Assembly (NCBI RefSeq): GCF_012070565.1
Contig: NZ_JAAQRO010000023.1
Location: forward strand, 1 to 64,000
From: Anaerosporobacter faecicola
GTDB taxonomy: Bacteria; Bacillota; Clostridia; Lachnospirales; Lachnospiraceae
Direction of reading: 5' to 3'
Length of the DNA: 64,000 nucleotides
The translations under genes were made by a program, and so were the position numbers. Each line of letters starts with the position of its first letter. Position 1 is the first letter of the stretch. Shown here in pieces: positions 42,354-51,600 of the stretch. The notes beneath the pieces were generated by a model that did no database searches, was not told the DNA's origin, and was given only the letters and a program-made list of their open reading frames with translations.

Positions 42354-43361
42354 TTAGAAAGATTCTCTACAAATGTATTCCATTGGATATAAAAATCTTC
42401 TCTCTTTCTTAAGTAGAGAGGATTTATCGACGATCAAATCCACGGCTTTGTGGGCTAAGTTTACATAGTCGTGGCTAACGGTAGTCATGGTTGGGTATAC
42501 GGCTCTTGTTAGGTTAATGTTATCGAATCCAATGATTTTTACATCTTCTGGAACAGATAGACGAAGCATATGACAGGCATTTAAGGCGCCTACTGCGATG
42601 ATATCATTGATCCCTATGATTACCTGGGGTCGGTTTGGTAATTGTAGTAGGTGTAACGCTTCATTCTTGCCCGATTCAACGGTAAAATCTCCATCCACTA
42701 GATACTCTTTTCGATGGTGGAACCAGCCTTTCTGTATGGCTTCTTCGTAGAGATGTACCTTGATCTCAGTGGGCATGACACCACGTCTACCTGCTAGTAG
42801 TGCAACATCTTTGTAACCTTTCTTTTTGATTTCTTCCAATAGAACCTCAAAGCCTTGTTCCTCATCACTTTTTACGGTGAAGCAGTTCGTTTGTGGTATT
42901 GACCAGTTTACCATAACAATTGGTAACTCTTCTTCATATCGTTTGATCAATTGACTCAATTGTTGGGTCTGAACACGTTCACCACCCATATAGATTATGC
43001 CGTCTACCTTCCGTTCTAACAGTGTTCGTAGATATAATTTAAAATTGTTTATGTCTCCTAATGTATTACAGATCATCATTGTATATCCCTGCTCTAGGGC
43101 ATATTTTTCCGCCTCTAAGAGAACCGTTGAGTAATAAGGGTTCGTAATATCTGGCAGAATAAAACCGATTAATTTGGTCTCATTTTTGTATAAACTTCTT
43201 GCGACTTCATTCGGCTTAAAATCATATTTGTCAATCAAATCTTGAATCTTAGCACGCGTACTTTCTGCTACTTTATCACTATTATTAATAACTCTAGACA
43301 CAGTTGCAACAGAAACACCGGCTTCTGCTGCTATGTCATAAACCGTCTTATTCTTATACAT
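42354..43361 (-). CDS. LacI family transcriptional regulator
   Basis: 335 residues from the ATG at 43361 (GGTGGGG just upstream); an earlier ATG at 43388, with AAAGGA before it, is an alternative. The N-terminal helix-turn-helix with hinge (TVYDIAAEAGVSVATVSRVINN) is followed by a periplasmic-binding-protein-like sensor domain (GFILPDITNPYYSTVL...VDGIIYMGG...IIGINDIIAVGALNA...GFDNINLTRAVYP). It senses a sugar or nucleoside. No sugar genes adjoin it, so the regulon is elsewhere or is itself. A TAACGTTTGCA motif at 43594-43604 upstream resembles LacI-family operators. Confidence 0.9.
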   Translation of the reverse strand: MYKNKTVYDIAAEAGVSVATVSRVINNSDKVAESTRAKIQDLIDKYDFKPNEVARSLYKNETKLIGFILPDITNPYYSTVLLEAEKYALEQGYTMMICNTLGDINNFKLYLRTLLERKVDGIIYMGGERVQTQQLSQLIKRYEEELPIVMVNWSIPQTNCFTVKSDEEQGFEVLLEEIKKKGYKDVALLAGRRGVMPTEIKVHLYEEAIQKGWFHHRKEYLVDGDFTVESGKNEALHLLQLPNRPQVIIGINDIIAVGALNACHMLRLSVPEDVKIIGFDNINLTRAVYPTMTTVSHDYVNLAHKAVDLIVDKSSLLKKERRFLYPMEYICRESF

Positions 43362-43619
43362 AATCCCCACCCCATGCTTTTTTAGCATGATTCCTTTCTC
43401 AAAGTACTAAATTAACTACTATTCCTAGTTAGTCTTCCAACTATCTATAAAACCGTTCTATGCCATTATGTACAAGCAAAATCCCAACCCGCGTTTCATA
43501 AAAAGAAGAATTGATTCTCACCAAAAAACAATCAAAAATGCTCTCATCATTCGAATGTTGTGTAAATAAATTCATGATTTTTTTCCAATACAGTAACGTT
43601 TGCAACAAAATTTTACACA

Positions 43620-43661
43620 AAAACTCACCTAACCTTATTTTACTAAGATATGGTGAGTTTT
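43620..43661. terminator. Terminator after the ABC permease gene
   Basis: AAAACTCACC and GGTGAGTTTT arms, 10 bp each and perfect, with T-rich flanks, 17 bp past the permease stop on the minus strand. Confidence 0.75.
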
Positions 43662-43677
43662 TCAATAAACAATATGA

Positions 43678-44511
43678 TTATGATGTATATTTTTTTTCGT
43701 AATATCCTAACACTTTATAAAGCATTGCTGCAACGATACATAAGATCGTAATACTCATGATAACATAATCCAGTTTGAATACTTGACTTCCATAGATGAT
43801 CAGATAACCTAACCCCGCTTTTGCAGCTAAGAATTCGCCGATGATTACACCTACGAGAGATAAGCCGATATTTACTTTCATAACACTAATAATGGAGGCA
43901 AGATTACTTGGTATGACAACGCGGAATAACACATCTTTTTTACTACCTCCCAATGTGCGAATCAATTTGATCTTATCTTCTTCCACTTCCTTAAAATCCG
44001 TATACAACGTAATGATCGTTCCAAATACAGCAACCGAGATGGCGGCAATGATGATTGTTTTCATATTATTTCCTAACCAAACGATGAATACAGGTGCCAA
44101 TGCTGATTTGGGTAAACTATTGAGAATTACTAGATAGGGTTCTAATACCTTTGACACACTATCGTTCCACCAAAGCAGAATGGCAATTAGCAAACCGATT
44201 AGAATCACCAGCCCAAAACTGACAAAGGTCTCTAATAAGGTAATTCCAATGTGCATGAACAAACTTCCATCGGCTATCATCGTTATGATACAATGAACAA
44301 CCCGGCTTGGGCTACTGAATACAAAGGAATCAACGATTCCAAGTCTTGTACTTCCTTCCCATAATCCGATAAATACAACCAAAATCAGAATCTGAATGAG
44401 ACGGATTCGTTTCATCTTCGTAATATACGCTGCAACATATGCTTGCTGTGCTGAGGATACGACTTCGGAGCGATTTTTATAGCTACGCTCTAAGCTTCGT
44501 AATGTCCTCAT
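43678..44511 (-). CDS. NitT/TauT-type ABC transporter permease
   Basis: 277 residues with six membrane helices and the EAA-type loop (RTLGGSKKDVLFRVVIPSNLASI) of BPD_transp_1 import permeases. It resembles SsuC/TauC/ThiX. It overlaps the ATPase gene by 29 bp and has AAGGAG 10 nt before its ATG. The N-terminal 35 residues are an extra charged segment. A substrate-binding protein, required by such importers, is not encoded here. The substrate (sulfonate, nitrate, thiamine precursor and others are known) cannot be set. Confidence 0.88.
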   Translation of the reverse strand: MRTLRSLERSYKNRSEVVSSAQQAYVAAYITKMKRIRLIQILILVVFIGLWEGSTRLGIVDSFVFSSPSRVVHCIITMIADGSLFMHIGITLLETFVSFGLVILIGLLIAILLWWNDSVSKVLEPYLVILNSLPKSALAPVFIVWLGNNMKTIIIAAISVAVFGTIITLYTDFKEVEEDKIKLIRTLGGSKKDVLFRVVIPSNLASIISVMKVNIGLSLVGVIIGEFLAAKAGLGYLIIYGSQVFKLDYVIMSITILCIVAAMLYKVLGYYEKKYTS

Positions 44512-45274
44512 GCTGGTTCAGCTCCTTCCATATTAAATTGAAGTAGTCTTTGAACTCAACTGCACTCCTGGCTGCAAAAGGAGTTCGTTCTCCTTCCACT
44601 GTTAAATTCACATCAATAATGGATTTCACCGTAGCAGGGCGGTCAGTCAAGATGATAATTCGATCTGCCATGCTAACAGCCTCTGCGATATCATGTGTAA
44701 TCAATACGGCGGTCTTCTTCTCTTTTCGAATGATTCCCCATATATCATCGGACACTTCTAACCTTGTTTGATAATCCAATGCAGAAAATGGTTCATCTAG
44801 TAATAGAATATCAGGTTCCAGTAACAAGGTTCGAATTAATGCCGCTCTTTGCCGCATTCCTCCAGATAGTTGTGATGGTTTTGAATCGCGAAATGTGATC
44901 AAGCCATACGTATCAAGCATTTTATTAATGATCACATAACTTTCTTCTGTTAATTTGTGTTGGATCTCAAGTCCTAAAGTCAGATTCTTTAGCGTAGATC
45001 TCCATTCTAGTAGATGATCCTTCTGTAACATATATCCAATATTTTTTCCTGAAGTTCTTGCATCATTTCCATTAATATAGATTTCTCCACGACTTGGAGA
45101 GATCAATCCCGCAATTAAGGATAACAAGGTTGATTTCCCGCATCCACTTGGACCTACAATAGCTACAAATTCGCCTTCCGAAACAGAGAAGGTTACATCT
45201 GATAAAGCGGTTGTCTCTCCAGCAAGTGTATGATAAGAATAACTTAAGTTATCAATTTTTAGTAATTCCCTCAT
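44483..45274 (-). CDS. NitT/TauT-type ABC transporter ATPase
   Basis: 263 residues from the ATG at 45274, with AGGAGG 7 nt upstream; the frame upstream to 45313 has no ribosome site. Walker A VGPSGCGKSTL, signature LSGGMRQRAALIR, Walker B LLLDEPFSALD, and the ITHDIAEAV switch His are all present. Typical SsuB/TauB/ThiZ-like importer ATPase, encoded before its permease. Just before the ribosome site is a small CCTGT/ACAGG hairpin. No TPP riboswitch features (CTGAGA, ACCTGATCTG) are seen upstream, which argues mildly against thiamine precursor. Confidence 0.9.
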   Translation of the reverse strand: MRELLKIDNLSYSYHTLAGETTALSDVTFSVSEGEFVAIVGPSGCGKSTLLSLIAGLISPSRGEIYINGNDARTSGKNIGYMLQKDHLLEWRSTLKNLTLGLEIQHKLTEESYVIINKMLDTYGLITFRDSKPSQLSGGMRQRAALIRTLLLEPDILLLDEPFSALDYQTRLEVSDDIWGIIRKEKKTAVLITHDIAEAVSMADRIIILTDRPATVKSIIDVNLTVEGERTPFAARSAVEFKDYFNLIWKELNQHEDITKLRA

Positions 45275-45606
45275 ATTTGACCTCCTGTCTAACAGGTAGA
45301 TACCTAGGTTCATACTGTATTATATGTAAGGAAATGATAGGGGTTACCTCACTTGAACACTTTTCTTCAATTAATAGACAAGATTCGATGTTTCCCATGT
45401 TTTGCTCCAGCATTTCCTACGTAAAAAAGTTCTTTTCACCGCAAAAAACTCCTTACTAGTAAAAGAATTCATATCACATTCCATTCCTAATAAGGAGTTC
45501 TATTAAACTATGTGTCGCTAAATAAACGTCTTATTTTACTGTTGCGATTAAAGTATCCTATTCAACACAAATATAAACGAACATTCAAAATAATAACGAG
45601 TTCTTC
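45275..45606. other. Intergenic region between DegV and ABC importer
   Basis: Contains the importer's promoter region and a terminator-like inverted repeat for degV (AACTCCTTA 45447-45455 with TAAGGAGTT 45491-45499). Nothing else recognised. Confidence 0.5.
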
Positions 45607-46446
45607 TTAATAACAAACTATAATTCCACCATCATTGGCATACAGGGAACTAATTCCTGCCGTATCACAGATAAAACAATCTTTAAATGATACACGTTTC
45701 ATGATTTCCTCTTTCACAAAAACGGCTCTTTCATAGTTGTTACAATGTGCAATCGCTAGTGTACGGTTCGCAAAGTTCGTTGCATCCTTCTTGATTAGAT
45801 CTGCCATTAGCACAAGTGTCTTATTGATTCCCCTAGCCTGATCCAACTTTTCGATGGAACCATCTTCTGTTCCCTGCATAACTGGTTTGATATTCAGGGC
45901 ACTACAGATAATTGCTTTCAGGTTGCTTAAACGACCATTCTTACGTAATGTATCTAGAGTCTCTAGAACAAATTTGGTCTTCATATGATCGCGGAATTCA
46001 TTGGTCAATTCTACGACTTCTTCAAAACTCTTTTCTTCCTCTTCTAATTGTTTAATCTTTCGTGCAATTAATGTCTGTCCAACAGAAGCAGATTTTGAGT
46101 CAAATACTTCGATATTCTTATCAGGATGCTCTTCCTGGTATAATCGTTTTGCTAACATTGCACTCTCATAAGAACCACTTAATTTTGAAGATAGTGTTAC
46201 AACATAGACATGTTCTTCTGGTCCTTCAAAAGCTTTCATATAAGCATCAGGAGATGGACAGGATGACTTCGGACAATTTGGACTTTCGGCCATTCTTCTC
46301 AAGAAATCCTTCTGATCAAATGTATCATCATCAACAATTAGATGGCCATCAATATCAATATTTAAGGAAACGATTTGGAAATGTTCATCCATTTTCATCT
46401 CTTTTGTTAAGTCCGTACAACTATCACCAATTACTTTATAACTCAT
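45607..46446 (-). CDS. DegV family fatty-acid-binding protein
   Basis: 279 residues, the normal size. The family start (KVIGDSCTDLT), the fatty-acid headgroup contacts (SSCPSPDAYM, TLSSKLSGSYESA) and IEVFDSKSASVGQ are visible. DegV/FakB proteins bind a fatty acid and present it to the kinase FakA for phospholipid synthesis; whether this copy works with FakA is not known. It appears monocistronic. Confidence 0.9.
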   Translation of the reverse strand: MSYKVIGDSCTDLTKEMKMDEHFQIVSLNIDIDGHLIVDDDTFDQKDFLRRMAESPNCPKSSCPSPDAYMKAFEGPEEHVYVVTLSSKLSGSYESAMLAKRLYQEEHPDKNIEVFDSKSASVGQTLIARKIKQLEEEEKSFEEVVELTNEFRDHMKTKFVLETLDTLRKNGRLSNLKAIICSALNIKPVMQGTEDGSIEKLDQARGINKTLVLMADLIKKDATNFANRTLAIAHCNNYERAVFVKEEIMKRVSFKDCFICDTAGISSLYANDGGIIVCY

Positions 46447-46744
46447 TCATTGTTCCTCCTAAAATAGCCAAATACACAACACATCAGTTGTAACACCGAA
46501 CAAGATTCGGAGTACTTCTAAACTTTATTATGTAGTTTTAATTACTATATATAATAGCATATATTCATACATAGGTCAACAACCTAACACAAACTTCGCA
46601 CATTGAAAAACTTTACTAAGTCGAATATTGCAATCACATATTCGTTTTATACATTCAAATGCGAAGTTTGAGAACCTAATAATAGAATACCCTGTAAAGC
46701 ACAATTTATACTTTACAGGGTATTCTATAATATCAAATGAAAAA
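46447..46744. other. Intergenic region with nested inverted repeats and the htpG terminator
   Basis: Holds the htpG terminator (46683-46727) and, upstream of degV, CAAACTTCGCA (46590-46600) paired with TGCGAAGTTTG (46660-46670) around a second inverted repeat CGAATAT/ATATTCG (46622-46644). Function of the latter is unknown. Confidence 0.5.
46683..46727. terminator. Terminator of htpG
   Basis: 17-bp perfect arms TAGAATACCCTGTAAAG and CTTTACAGGGTATTCTA around an 11-nt loop, 17 bp past the htpG stop. Confidence 0.8.
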
Positions 46745-48703
46745 TTATTTCGCCATCTTTAACATGATCTCATTGCTACGATTAATGAACTTCGTCATTG
46801 CTTCTGGATCTAATGGTTTATGACTTAATAATGCAAGGTCATATAATTGTTCACAGAAGATTGTTACATCATCTTCTTTATGTTCAAAGATATATTGAAC
46901 TAATTTGTTGTTTGCATTCAAAACTAATGTTACGTTGGTTCCAAACATACTTGGATCCATTCCGTACATGTTGTACATCTTCATCATATCTTGCATTCTA
47001 CGGTTTTCTTCTGATAAAGTTACCATTGAAGATACATTTTCATTCTTTAATTTCTCAACTTTTACTTCCAATTTGTCATTGTTCAAAACTTTACGGAATA
47101 ATTCAGTCAAGGCATCTGTTTCTGCTTTTAATTGATCTGCTTCTTCCCCTTCTGCAACATTTTCTTTGAAAGTATCTGTGATATCTGCATCGATTCTTTG
47201 GAAATGAATCTTATCATCTTGTTGTTCCAATTGAGAGATAAATGGTTGGTCGATGTTGTGTGTTAATACCAATGCATCGATTCCTTCCTCTTTGAACATA
47301 TTCACATATTGGCTTTGTTGTTGAAGATCTGTTACATAGTAGATTTTATCATTTGCTTTTTCTTTGTTTGCTTCTGTGTATTCTGGTAATGTAATGTATT
47401 TACCTTCTAGATTCTTAAAGATGATGAAATCTTTCATCTTTTCACGGAATTTCTCATCTTTTAAGCAACCATATTTGATGAATGGGCTGATGTCATCCCA
47501 GTATTTTTCATAAGATTCTTTTTCAACTTTGCACATACCAGAAAGTTTATCTGCAACTTTCTTCGTAATATATTCGGAAATCTTCTTAACGAATCCGTCA
47601 TTTTGTAATGCACTTCTTGAAACATTCAATGGAAGATCTGGACAATCAATTACACCTTTTAATAGCATTAAGAATTCAGGAATTACTTCTTTAATATTAT
47701 CAGCGATGAATACTTGGTTGTTATATAACTTGATGGTACCTTCTACAGAGTCGTATTCTGTATTGATCTTAGGGAAATATAAGATACCCTTTAAGTTAAA
47801 TGGATAATCCATATTCAAATGAATCCAGAACAAAGGCTCCTTGAAATCATGGAATACGTTACGATAGAATTCTTTGTATTCTTCCTCTGTACAATCATTT
47901 GGATGTTTTGTCCATAATGGAGTTGGATTATTCAAAGGTTTTGGACCCTTGTCTTCTGCTTTTTCTTCGTCTTTACCATCTTCTGTATCTACTGCTTTAC
48001 CATCTGCATCTACATCAGCGTCAATTACGTCTTCTTTCTTTTCTTCTTCCTTCTTCTCTTCTACAGGTGCATCTGCATTTGTAAAATAGATTTCCACAGG
48101 CATGAAGGAACAGTATTTGTTAATAACTTCTTTTGCACGGAACTCATTGGAGAATTCGAAGCTGTCTTCATTTAAGTAAAGAGTGATCTCCGTACCTCTT
48201 GTCGTCTTATCTCCTTCGGCCATTTCGAATTCTGTACCACCTTCAGACTCCCAATGAACGCTTGTTGAACCAGCTTTGTATGACAATGTATCGATTGTTA
48301 CTTTATCTGCAACCATAAATGCTGAGTAGAAACCTAAACCAAAGTGACCAATAATCTGTTCTTCATTGGTTTTGTCTTTGTATTGTGCTAAGAATGCTTC
48401 TGCACCGGAGAATGCAATTTGGTTAATGTATTGTTTTACCTCATCGTTTGTCATACCAATACCGTTATCGATAATCTTAATTGTCTTATTCTCAGGACTT
48501 ACTATAACGTTAATTTGGTATTTTTCATCATCGGCTTCTTCGAATTCCCCCATGATGGATAATTTCTTTAATTTAGTGATGGCATCACAACCATTAGATA
48601 TTAACTCTCTATAAAAGATATCATGGTCTGAATATAACCATTTCTTAATTATTGGGAAAATATTTTCTGAATTAATTGATAAGCTTCCTTGTTCTTTACT
48701 CAT
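46745..48703 (-). CDS. htpG: Hsp90 family chaperone HtpG
   Basis: 652 residues from the ATG at 48703, chosen because AAGGAG lies upstream of it; an in-frame ATG at 48730 lacks one. The N-terminal GHKL ATPase shows ELISNGCDAITKL, DNGIGMT and GHFGLGFYSAFMVAD. The middle domain has NVSRSALQND. The charged linker after residue 215 is unusually long and acidic (EEKKEEEKKEDVIDAD...). ATP-driven folding chaperone of the cytoplasm. Upstream are a good promoter, a roughly 215-nt leader and a perfect CIRCE element, implying HrcA control. Confidence 0.95.
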   Translation of the reverse strand: MSKEQGSLSINSENIFPIIKKWLYSDHDIFYRELISNGCDAITKLKKLSIMGEFEEADDEKYQINVIVSPENKTIKIIDNGIGMTNDEVKQYINQIAFSGAEAFLAQYKDKTNEEQIIGHFGLGFYSAFMVADKVTIDTLSYKAGSTSVHWESEGGTEFEMAEGDKTTRGTEITLYLNEDSFEFSNEFRAKEVINKYCSFMPVEIYFTNADAPVEEKKEEEKKEDVIDADVDADGKAVDTEDGKDEEKAEDKGPKPLNNPTPLWTKHPNDCTEEEYKEFYRNVFHDFKEPLFWIHLNMDYPFNLKGILYFPKINTEYDSVEGTIKLYNNQVFIADNIKEVIPEFLMLLKGVIDCPDLPLNVSRSALQNDGFVKKISEYITKKVADKLSGMCKVEKESYEKYWDDISPFIKYGCLKDEKFREKMKDFIIFKNLEGKYITLPEYTEANKEKANDKIYYVTDLQQQSQYVNMFKEEGIDALVLTHNIDQPFISQLEQQDDKIHFQRIDADITDTFKENVAEGEEADQLKAETDALTELFRKVLNNDKLEVKVEKLKNENVSSMVTLSEENRRMQDMMKMYNMYGMDPSMFGTNVTLVLNANNKLVQYIFEHKEDDVTIFCEQLYDLALLSHKPLDPEAMTKFINRSNEIMLKMAK

Positions 48704-48897
48704 TACAATCTCTCCTTTTCTTATTTTCAATTTGCTTTTATCATATTTTGTATGTTTCGGGGGTCCCTACCGCATATCTCTTATGTTTTTTCATTCATAT
48801 TATCTAGCTTATACAAATTATAATCTTCTATCCAATATCGTTCTTGCTCACGTTTTGGTAGTTGCAATAACACTATAGAAAGCTAGATTCCGAAATG

Positions 48898-48916
48898 AAA
48901 TGACCCTATGTCATTT
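48898..48916 (-). promoter_or_regulatory. 5' stem-loop of the htpG leader
   Basis: AAATGAC-CCTAT-GTCATTT, perfect 7-bp stem a few bases after the predicted transcription start. It may protect the long leader or affect its stability at heat. Confidence 0.35.
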
Positions 48917-48926
48917 ACTGATATTT

Positions 48927-48955
48927 ATATTAATACGTGCAGGAAAAAAAGTCAA
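48927..48955 (-). promoter_or_regulatory. htpG promoter
   Basis: On the minus strand TTGACT (48955-48950), 17-bp spacer, TAATAT (48932-48927): a near-consensus housekeeping promoter. The start codon lies about 215 bp downstream. Confidence 0.7.
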
Positions 48956-48962
48956 GAAAAAA

Positions 48963-48989
48963 TTAGCACTCATTCAAAGTGAGTGCTAA
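48963..48989. promoter_or_regulatory. CIRCE element (HrcA operator)
   Basis: Perfect TTAGCACTC-N9-GAGTGCTAA consensus. It sits 7 bp upstream of the htpG -35 box, and 7 bp after the stop of the preceding gene. On the minus strand it is followed at once by TTTTTT, so the same hairpin also has the form of an intrinsic terminator. Confidence 0.9.
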
Positions 48990-48995
48990 TAATTC

Positions 48996-49493
48996 TTATT
49001 CTTCTTCAAATACAACTTCATAATGCTTTAAAAAACGCTTCATATTGCTATCCCATTCCTGTTCCACCGACTTATCCATCGTGAAGATTTTCATAGAAGT
49101 TCCTGTTATCATATGAAGACTTCCGTTCTCGTATCGTATATTCAGATACAGGGAACCAATCTGTGCTACATCAAAGTTCGGTAGTGCTTTCTCAATGATT
49201 TTCTTGGTGTTGGCCGGAGATAAAAGCAAGACGATTTTAAAGACCGATGGAACTTTCTTCCCTTTCATAAGGGAAAATGCAATGGGTTTAATCTGTGCCC
49301 ACGTAGAATATCGCCGCTCTTGTAATTCTTCCTTCTCATCCTCATCAAACCAGCCAAGATTGAGATTTCCATTAATTTTAAATTGATTGAATGTAGTAAT
49401 CTCCATTTCCGATAGGAGGAAATTATCGAATACATTCTGTATAAGTAATTGATTCATAAATGTTTTTACATCTACTACATGTAAAGAGACCAT
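48996..49493 (-). CDS. DUF5721-like protein
   Basis: 165 residues, soluble, with alternating beta strands and helices (start MVSLHVVDVKTFMNQLL, middle FNQFKINGNLN, STWAQIKPIAFSLMKGKKVP). The pattern matches an uncharacterised Lachnospiraceae family, DUF5721, from memory. AAAGGGG precedes the ATG. The CIRCE hairpin with its T tract lies directly after the stop and probably ends this transcript. Function unknown; its fixed position before htpG might hint at a stress link, but that is speculation. Confidence 0.65.
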   Translation of the reverse strand: MVSLHVVDVKTFMNQLLIQNVFDNFLLSEMEITTFNQFKINGNLNLGWFDEDEKEELQERRYSTWAQIKPIAFSLMKGKKVPSVFKIVLLLSPANTKKIIEKALPNFDVAQIGSLYLNIRYENGSLHMITGTSMKIFTMDKSVEQEWDSNMKRFLKHYEVVFEEE

Positions 49494-49642
49494 ATTCTTC
49501 CCCTTTAATAACTTGTATTTTAATGATAGAATCCGTATAATAGAACTGTTCGAATTGTACAGGGTTACAGTTATTTATGACTCTATCGTAACACATTATA
49601 CCACAAAGTCTGTGGTGGAAAAACAAAAATGGAGGATTTCAT

Positions 49643-50938
49643 ATGGATTTTGAAAAAAATGCTTTGGACTTAATACAATTTATTGAAACAGCCACTTCTC
49701 CATTCCACGTTGTATCTAGTAGCGTTGCTTTATTACAACAGAATGGATTTAGCGAATTAAACATGAAAGAGCCTTGGAAGTTAGCAAAAGGAGGCAATTA
49801 CTATACAGTGCCATATCCTTCTACCGTATTTGCATTTACAATTGGAGAGTATACTCACGCTTCTTCCAATTTCCGTATCGTTGCAACTCATACGGATCAC
49901 CCTTGCCTTATGATCAAACCGAATGCAGATATGACAAGCAATGGATATCGTAAGATTAACACGGAGATTTACGGTGGACCAATCTTGAACACTTGGCTTG
50001 ATCGTCCTTTATCCATCGCTGGTCGTGTTGCCTTAACGAGTACCTCTATCTTTGAACCAGAGATTCGTTATATCGATATTCAAAAACCGGTTCTTACGAT
50101 TCCAAACTTGGCTATTCATATGAATCGTGAAGTGAATAAAGGGGTTGAACTGAATCGCCAAACAGACATGATCCCTATTATCGGGCTTGTCAACGATAGT
50201 TTGAACAAAGATGATTATTTCATAAACTATCTGGCTAAACAACTTGGTGTTGAGAAGGATCAAATTCTTGATTTTGAATTGTACATCTACAATGCAGAAA
50301 AAGGACAATTAGTAGGTGCAGAGGAAGAATTCATCTCTTGCCCACGACTTGACAACCTCACCTCCACTTACGGAGCATTGCGTGCTATCACAAGTGGAAG
50401 CAGAAACGATGGAATAAATATGATTGCCTTATTCGATAATGAAGAAGTCGGTAGCAAGACAAAACAAGGAGCAGATTCCACCTTAATGACCATGCTTTTA
50501 GAGAAGATCTATGAAGGACTTGGTTTCTCCCATACCCGTTGTTTAGAAGCGATCATGCGCAGTATGCATCTATCCGTTGATGTTGCACATGCTATCCATC
50601 CAAATCACACAGAGAAAAGCGATCCTACTACCTTCGCTAAGTTAAATGAAGGTATCGTGATTAAGATTAACAACAACCAACGTTATGCAACTGATACGAA
50701 AGCAATCGCATCTCTACAACAACTTTGCGAAGCCGGTGACGTCAAATATCAAAAATTCGTTAACCGTTCTGACATTGCAGGTGGCGGCACACTTGGTTCT
50801 CTCGTTTCTTCACAGATTCCAATGTTAACGGTGGATCTTGGTATCCCAATGTTGGCAATGCATTCTGCCAGAGAATTAATGGGTGTGAAAGACCAGACCT
50901 ATATGAATCGTCTTCTCTATACATTTTTCACAGCTTAG
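49643..50938 (+). CDS. M18 family aminopeptidase
   Basis: 431 residues, typical for bacterial M18 (aspartyl aminopeptidase family). Metal-binding and catalytic elements: HTDHPCLMIKP (first His ligand and Asp), CPRLDNL (bridging Asp), FDNEEVGS (catalytic Glu and ligand Glu) and DVAHAIHPNH (His). A dodecameric zinc enzyme removing N-terminal residues, usually acidic ones, from peptides in the cytoplasm. A TGGAGG site precedes the ATG. Monocistronic. Confidence 0.92.
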   Translation: MDFEKNALDLIQFIETATSPFHVVSSSVALLQQNGFSELNMKEPWKLAKGGNYYTVPYPSTVFAFTIGEYTHASSNFRIVATHTDHPCLMIKPNADMTSNGYRKINTEIYGGPILNTWLDRPLSIAGRVALTSTSIFEPEIRYIDIQKPVLTIPNLAIHMNREVNKGVELNRQTDMIPIIGLVNDSLNKDDYFINYLAKQLGVEKDQILDFELYIYNAEKGQLVGAEEEFISCPRLDNLTSTYGALRAITSGSRNDGINMIALFDNEEVGSKTKQGADSTLMTMLLEKIYEGLGFSHTRCLEAIMRSMHLSVDVAHAIHPNHTEKSDPTTFAKLNEGIVIKINNNQRYATDTKAIASLQQLCEAGDVKYQKFVNRSDIAGGGTLGSLVSSQIPMLTVDLGIPMLAMHSARELMGVKDQTYMNRLLYTFFTA

Positions 50939-51090
50939 TTGTTTTACAGTAATGATATTTTTCGTAAGATTTCATATTCATGGATTTCTCTTACTTTGAT
51001 TAATAATAAATCTTCTTGTATATTATGGAAATTTTCGTTCATACTTCAGTTATAGAATATTCTAAGGAACGGGTATGAAAGGAGATTTCC

Positions 51091-51294
51091 ATGAGAGCAA
51101 GTATAAAAACATACCAAGATGTAGCAGCTCGCTGTAGTGAATACTTACCAATTAGAAAAGATAGTATGATGAATCGTTCGGGTGAGGAAACAATATCCTG
51201 TATGACCTGTCGACATTTTGAACAGGAAAAGAACTTCTGTAAAATTGATCGTTATGATCGAATTGTACGGAACCATCATATTGTAGAAGAATAG
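51091..51294 (+). CDS. Small cysteine-containing protein, unknown
   Basis: 67 residues with an excellent ribosome site (AAAGGAG, 8 nt from the ATG) and a strong terminator after it, so it is very likely expressed. The second half has CMTCRHF...FCKID, a CxxC plus a further Cys and His arrangement that could bind a metal. No family recognised. It stands alone between the aminopeptidase gene and the TraX-like gene. Confidence 0.7.
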   Translation: MRASIKTYQDVAARCSEYLPIRKDSMMNRSGEETISCMTCRHFEQEKNFCKIDRYDRIVRNHHIVEE

Positions 51295-51329
51295 AATAAT
51301 TAATACTGCATTGCTTCTTAAGTAGTAAT

Positions 51330-51402
51330 AAAGCAAGGGCCAAAGGATCATTTCACCTATGTATAACACCATGTGAAATGATCATTTGACCCTTGCTTTT
51401 TT
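51330..51402 (+). terminator. Strong terminator
   Basis: Long stem joining AAGCAAGGG.CAAA.GATCATTTCAC and GTGAAATGATC.TTTG.CCCTTGCTT, followed by TTTTTTA. It ends the small-protein gene and has a matching A tract for the other strand. Confidence 0.8.
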
Positions 51403-51600
51403 ATTTTATTTGGATTTGGGTGTAAAAAGCCCTTATTTATTTTGAGGTCAATTTGCACAATTTAAGTTTGTCTAACATGTAATACAGGATATGGTTCACT
51501 CCGGGCACGCTCTCGCCCCGCTGAAGTTCGTAGTGGTACAACCTTATTTGAAAATATCTACTGTCTTATATAATCACGATTGATTCTTACGTTTTTTATA

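Noticed and set aside
43594-43604. A CcpA cre site before the LacI-type gene
   Set aside because: TAACGTTTGCA matches only half of the cre consensus; kept only as a possible LacI-type operator in that gene's entry.
45275-45606. TPP riboswitch before the NitT/TauT-type importer
   Set aside because: Neither CTGAGA nor the ACCTGATCTGGATAATGCC core is present on the minus strand.
49598-49621. CCACA...TGTGG hairpin before the M18 gene as a riboregulator
   Set aside because: Short 5-bp stem not overlapping the ribosome site; likely chance.
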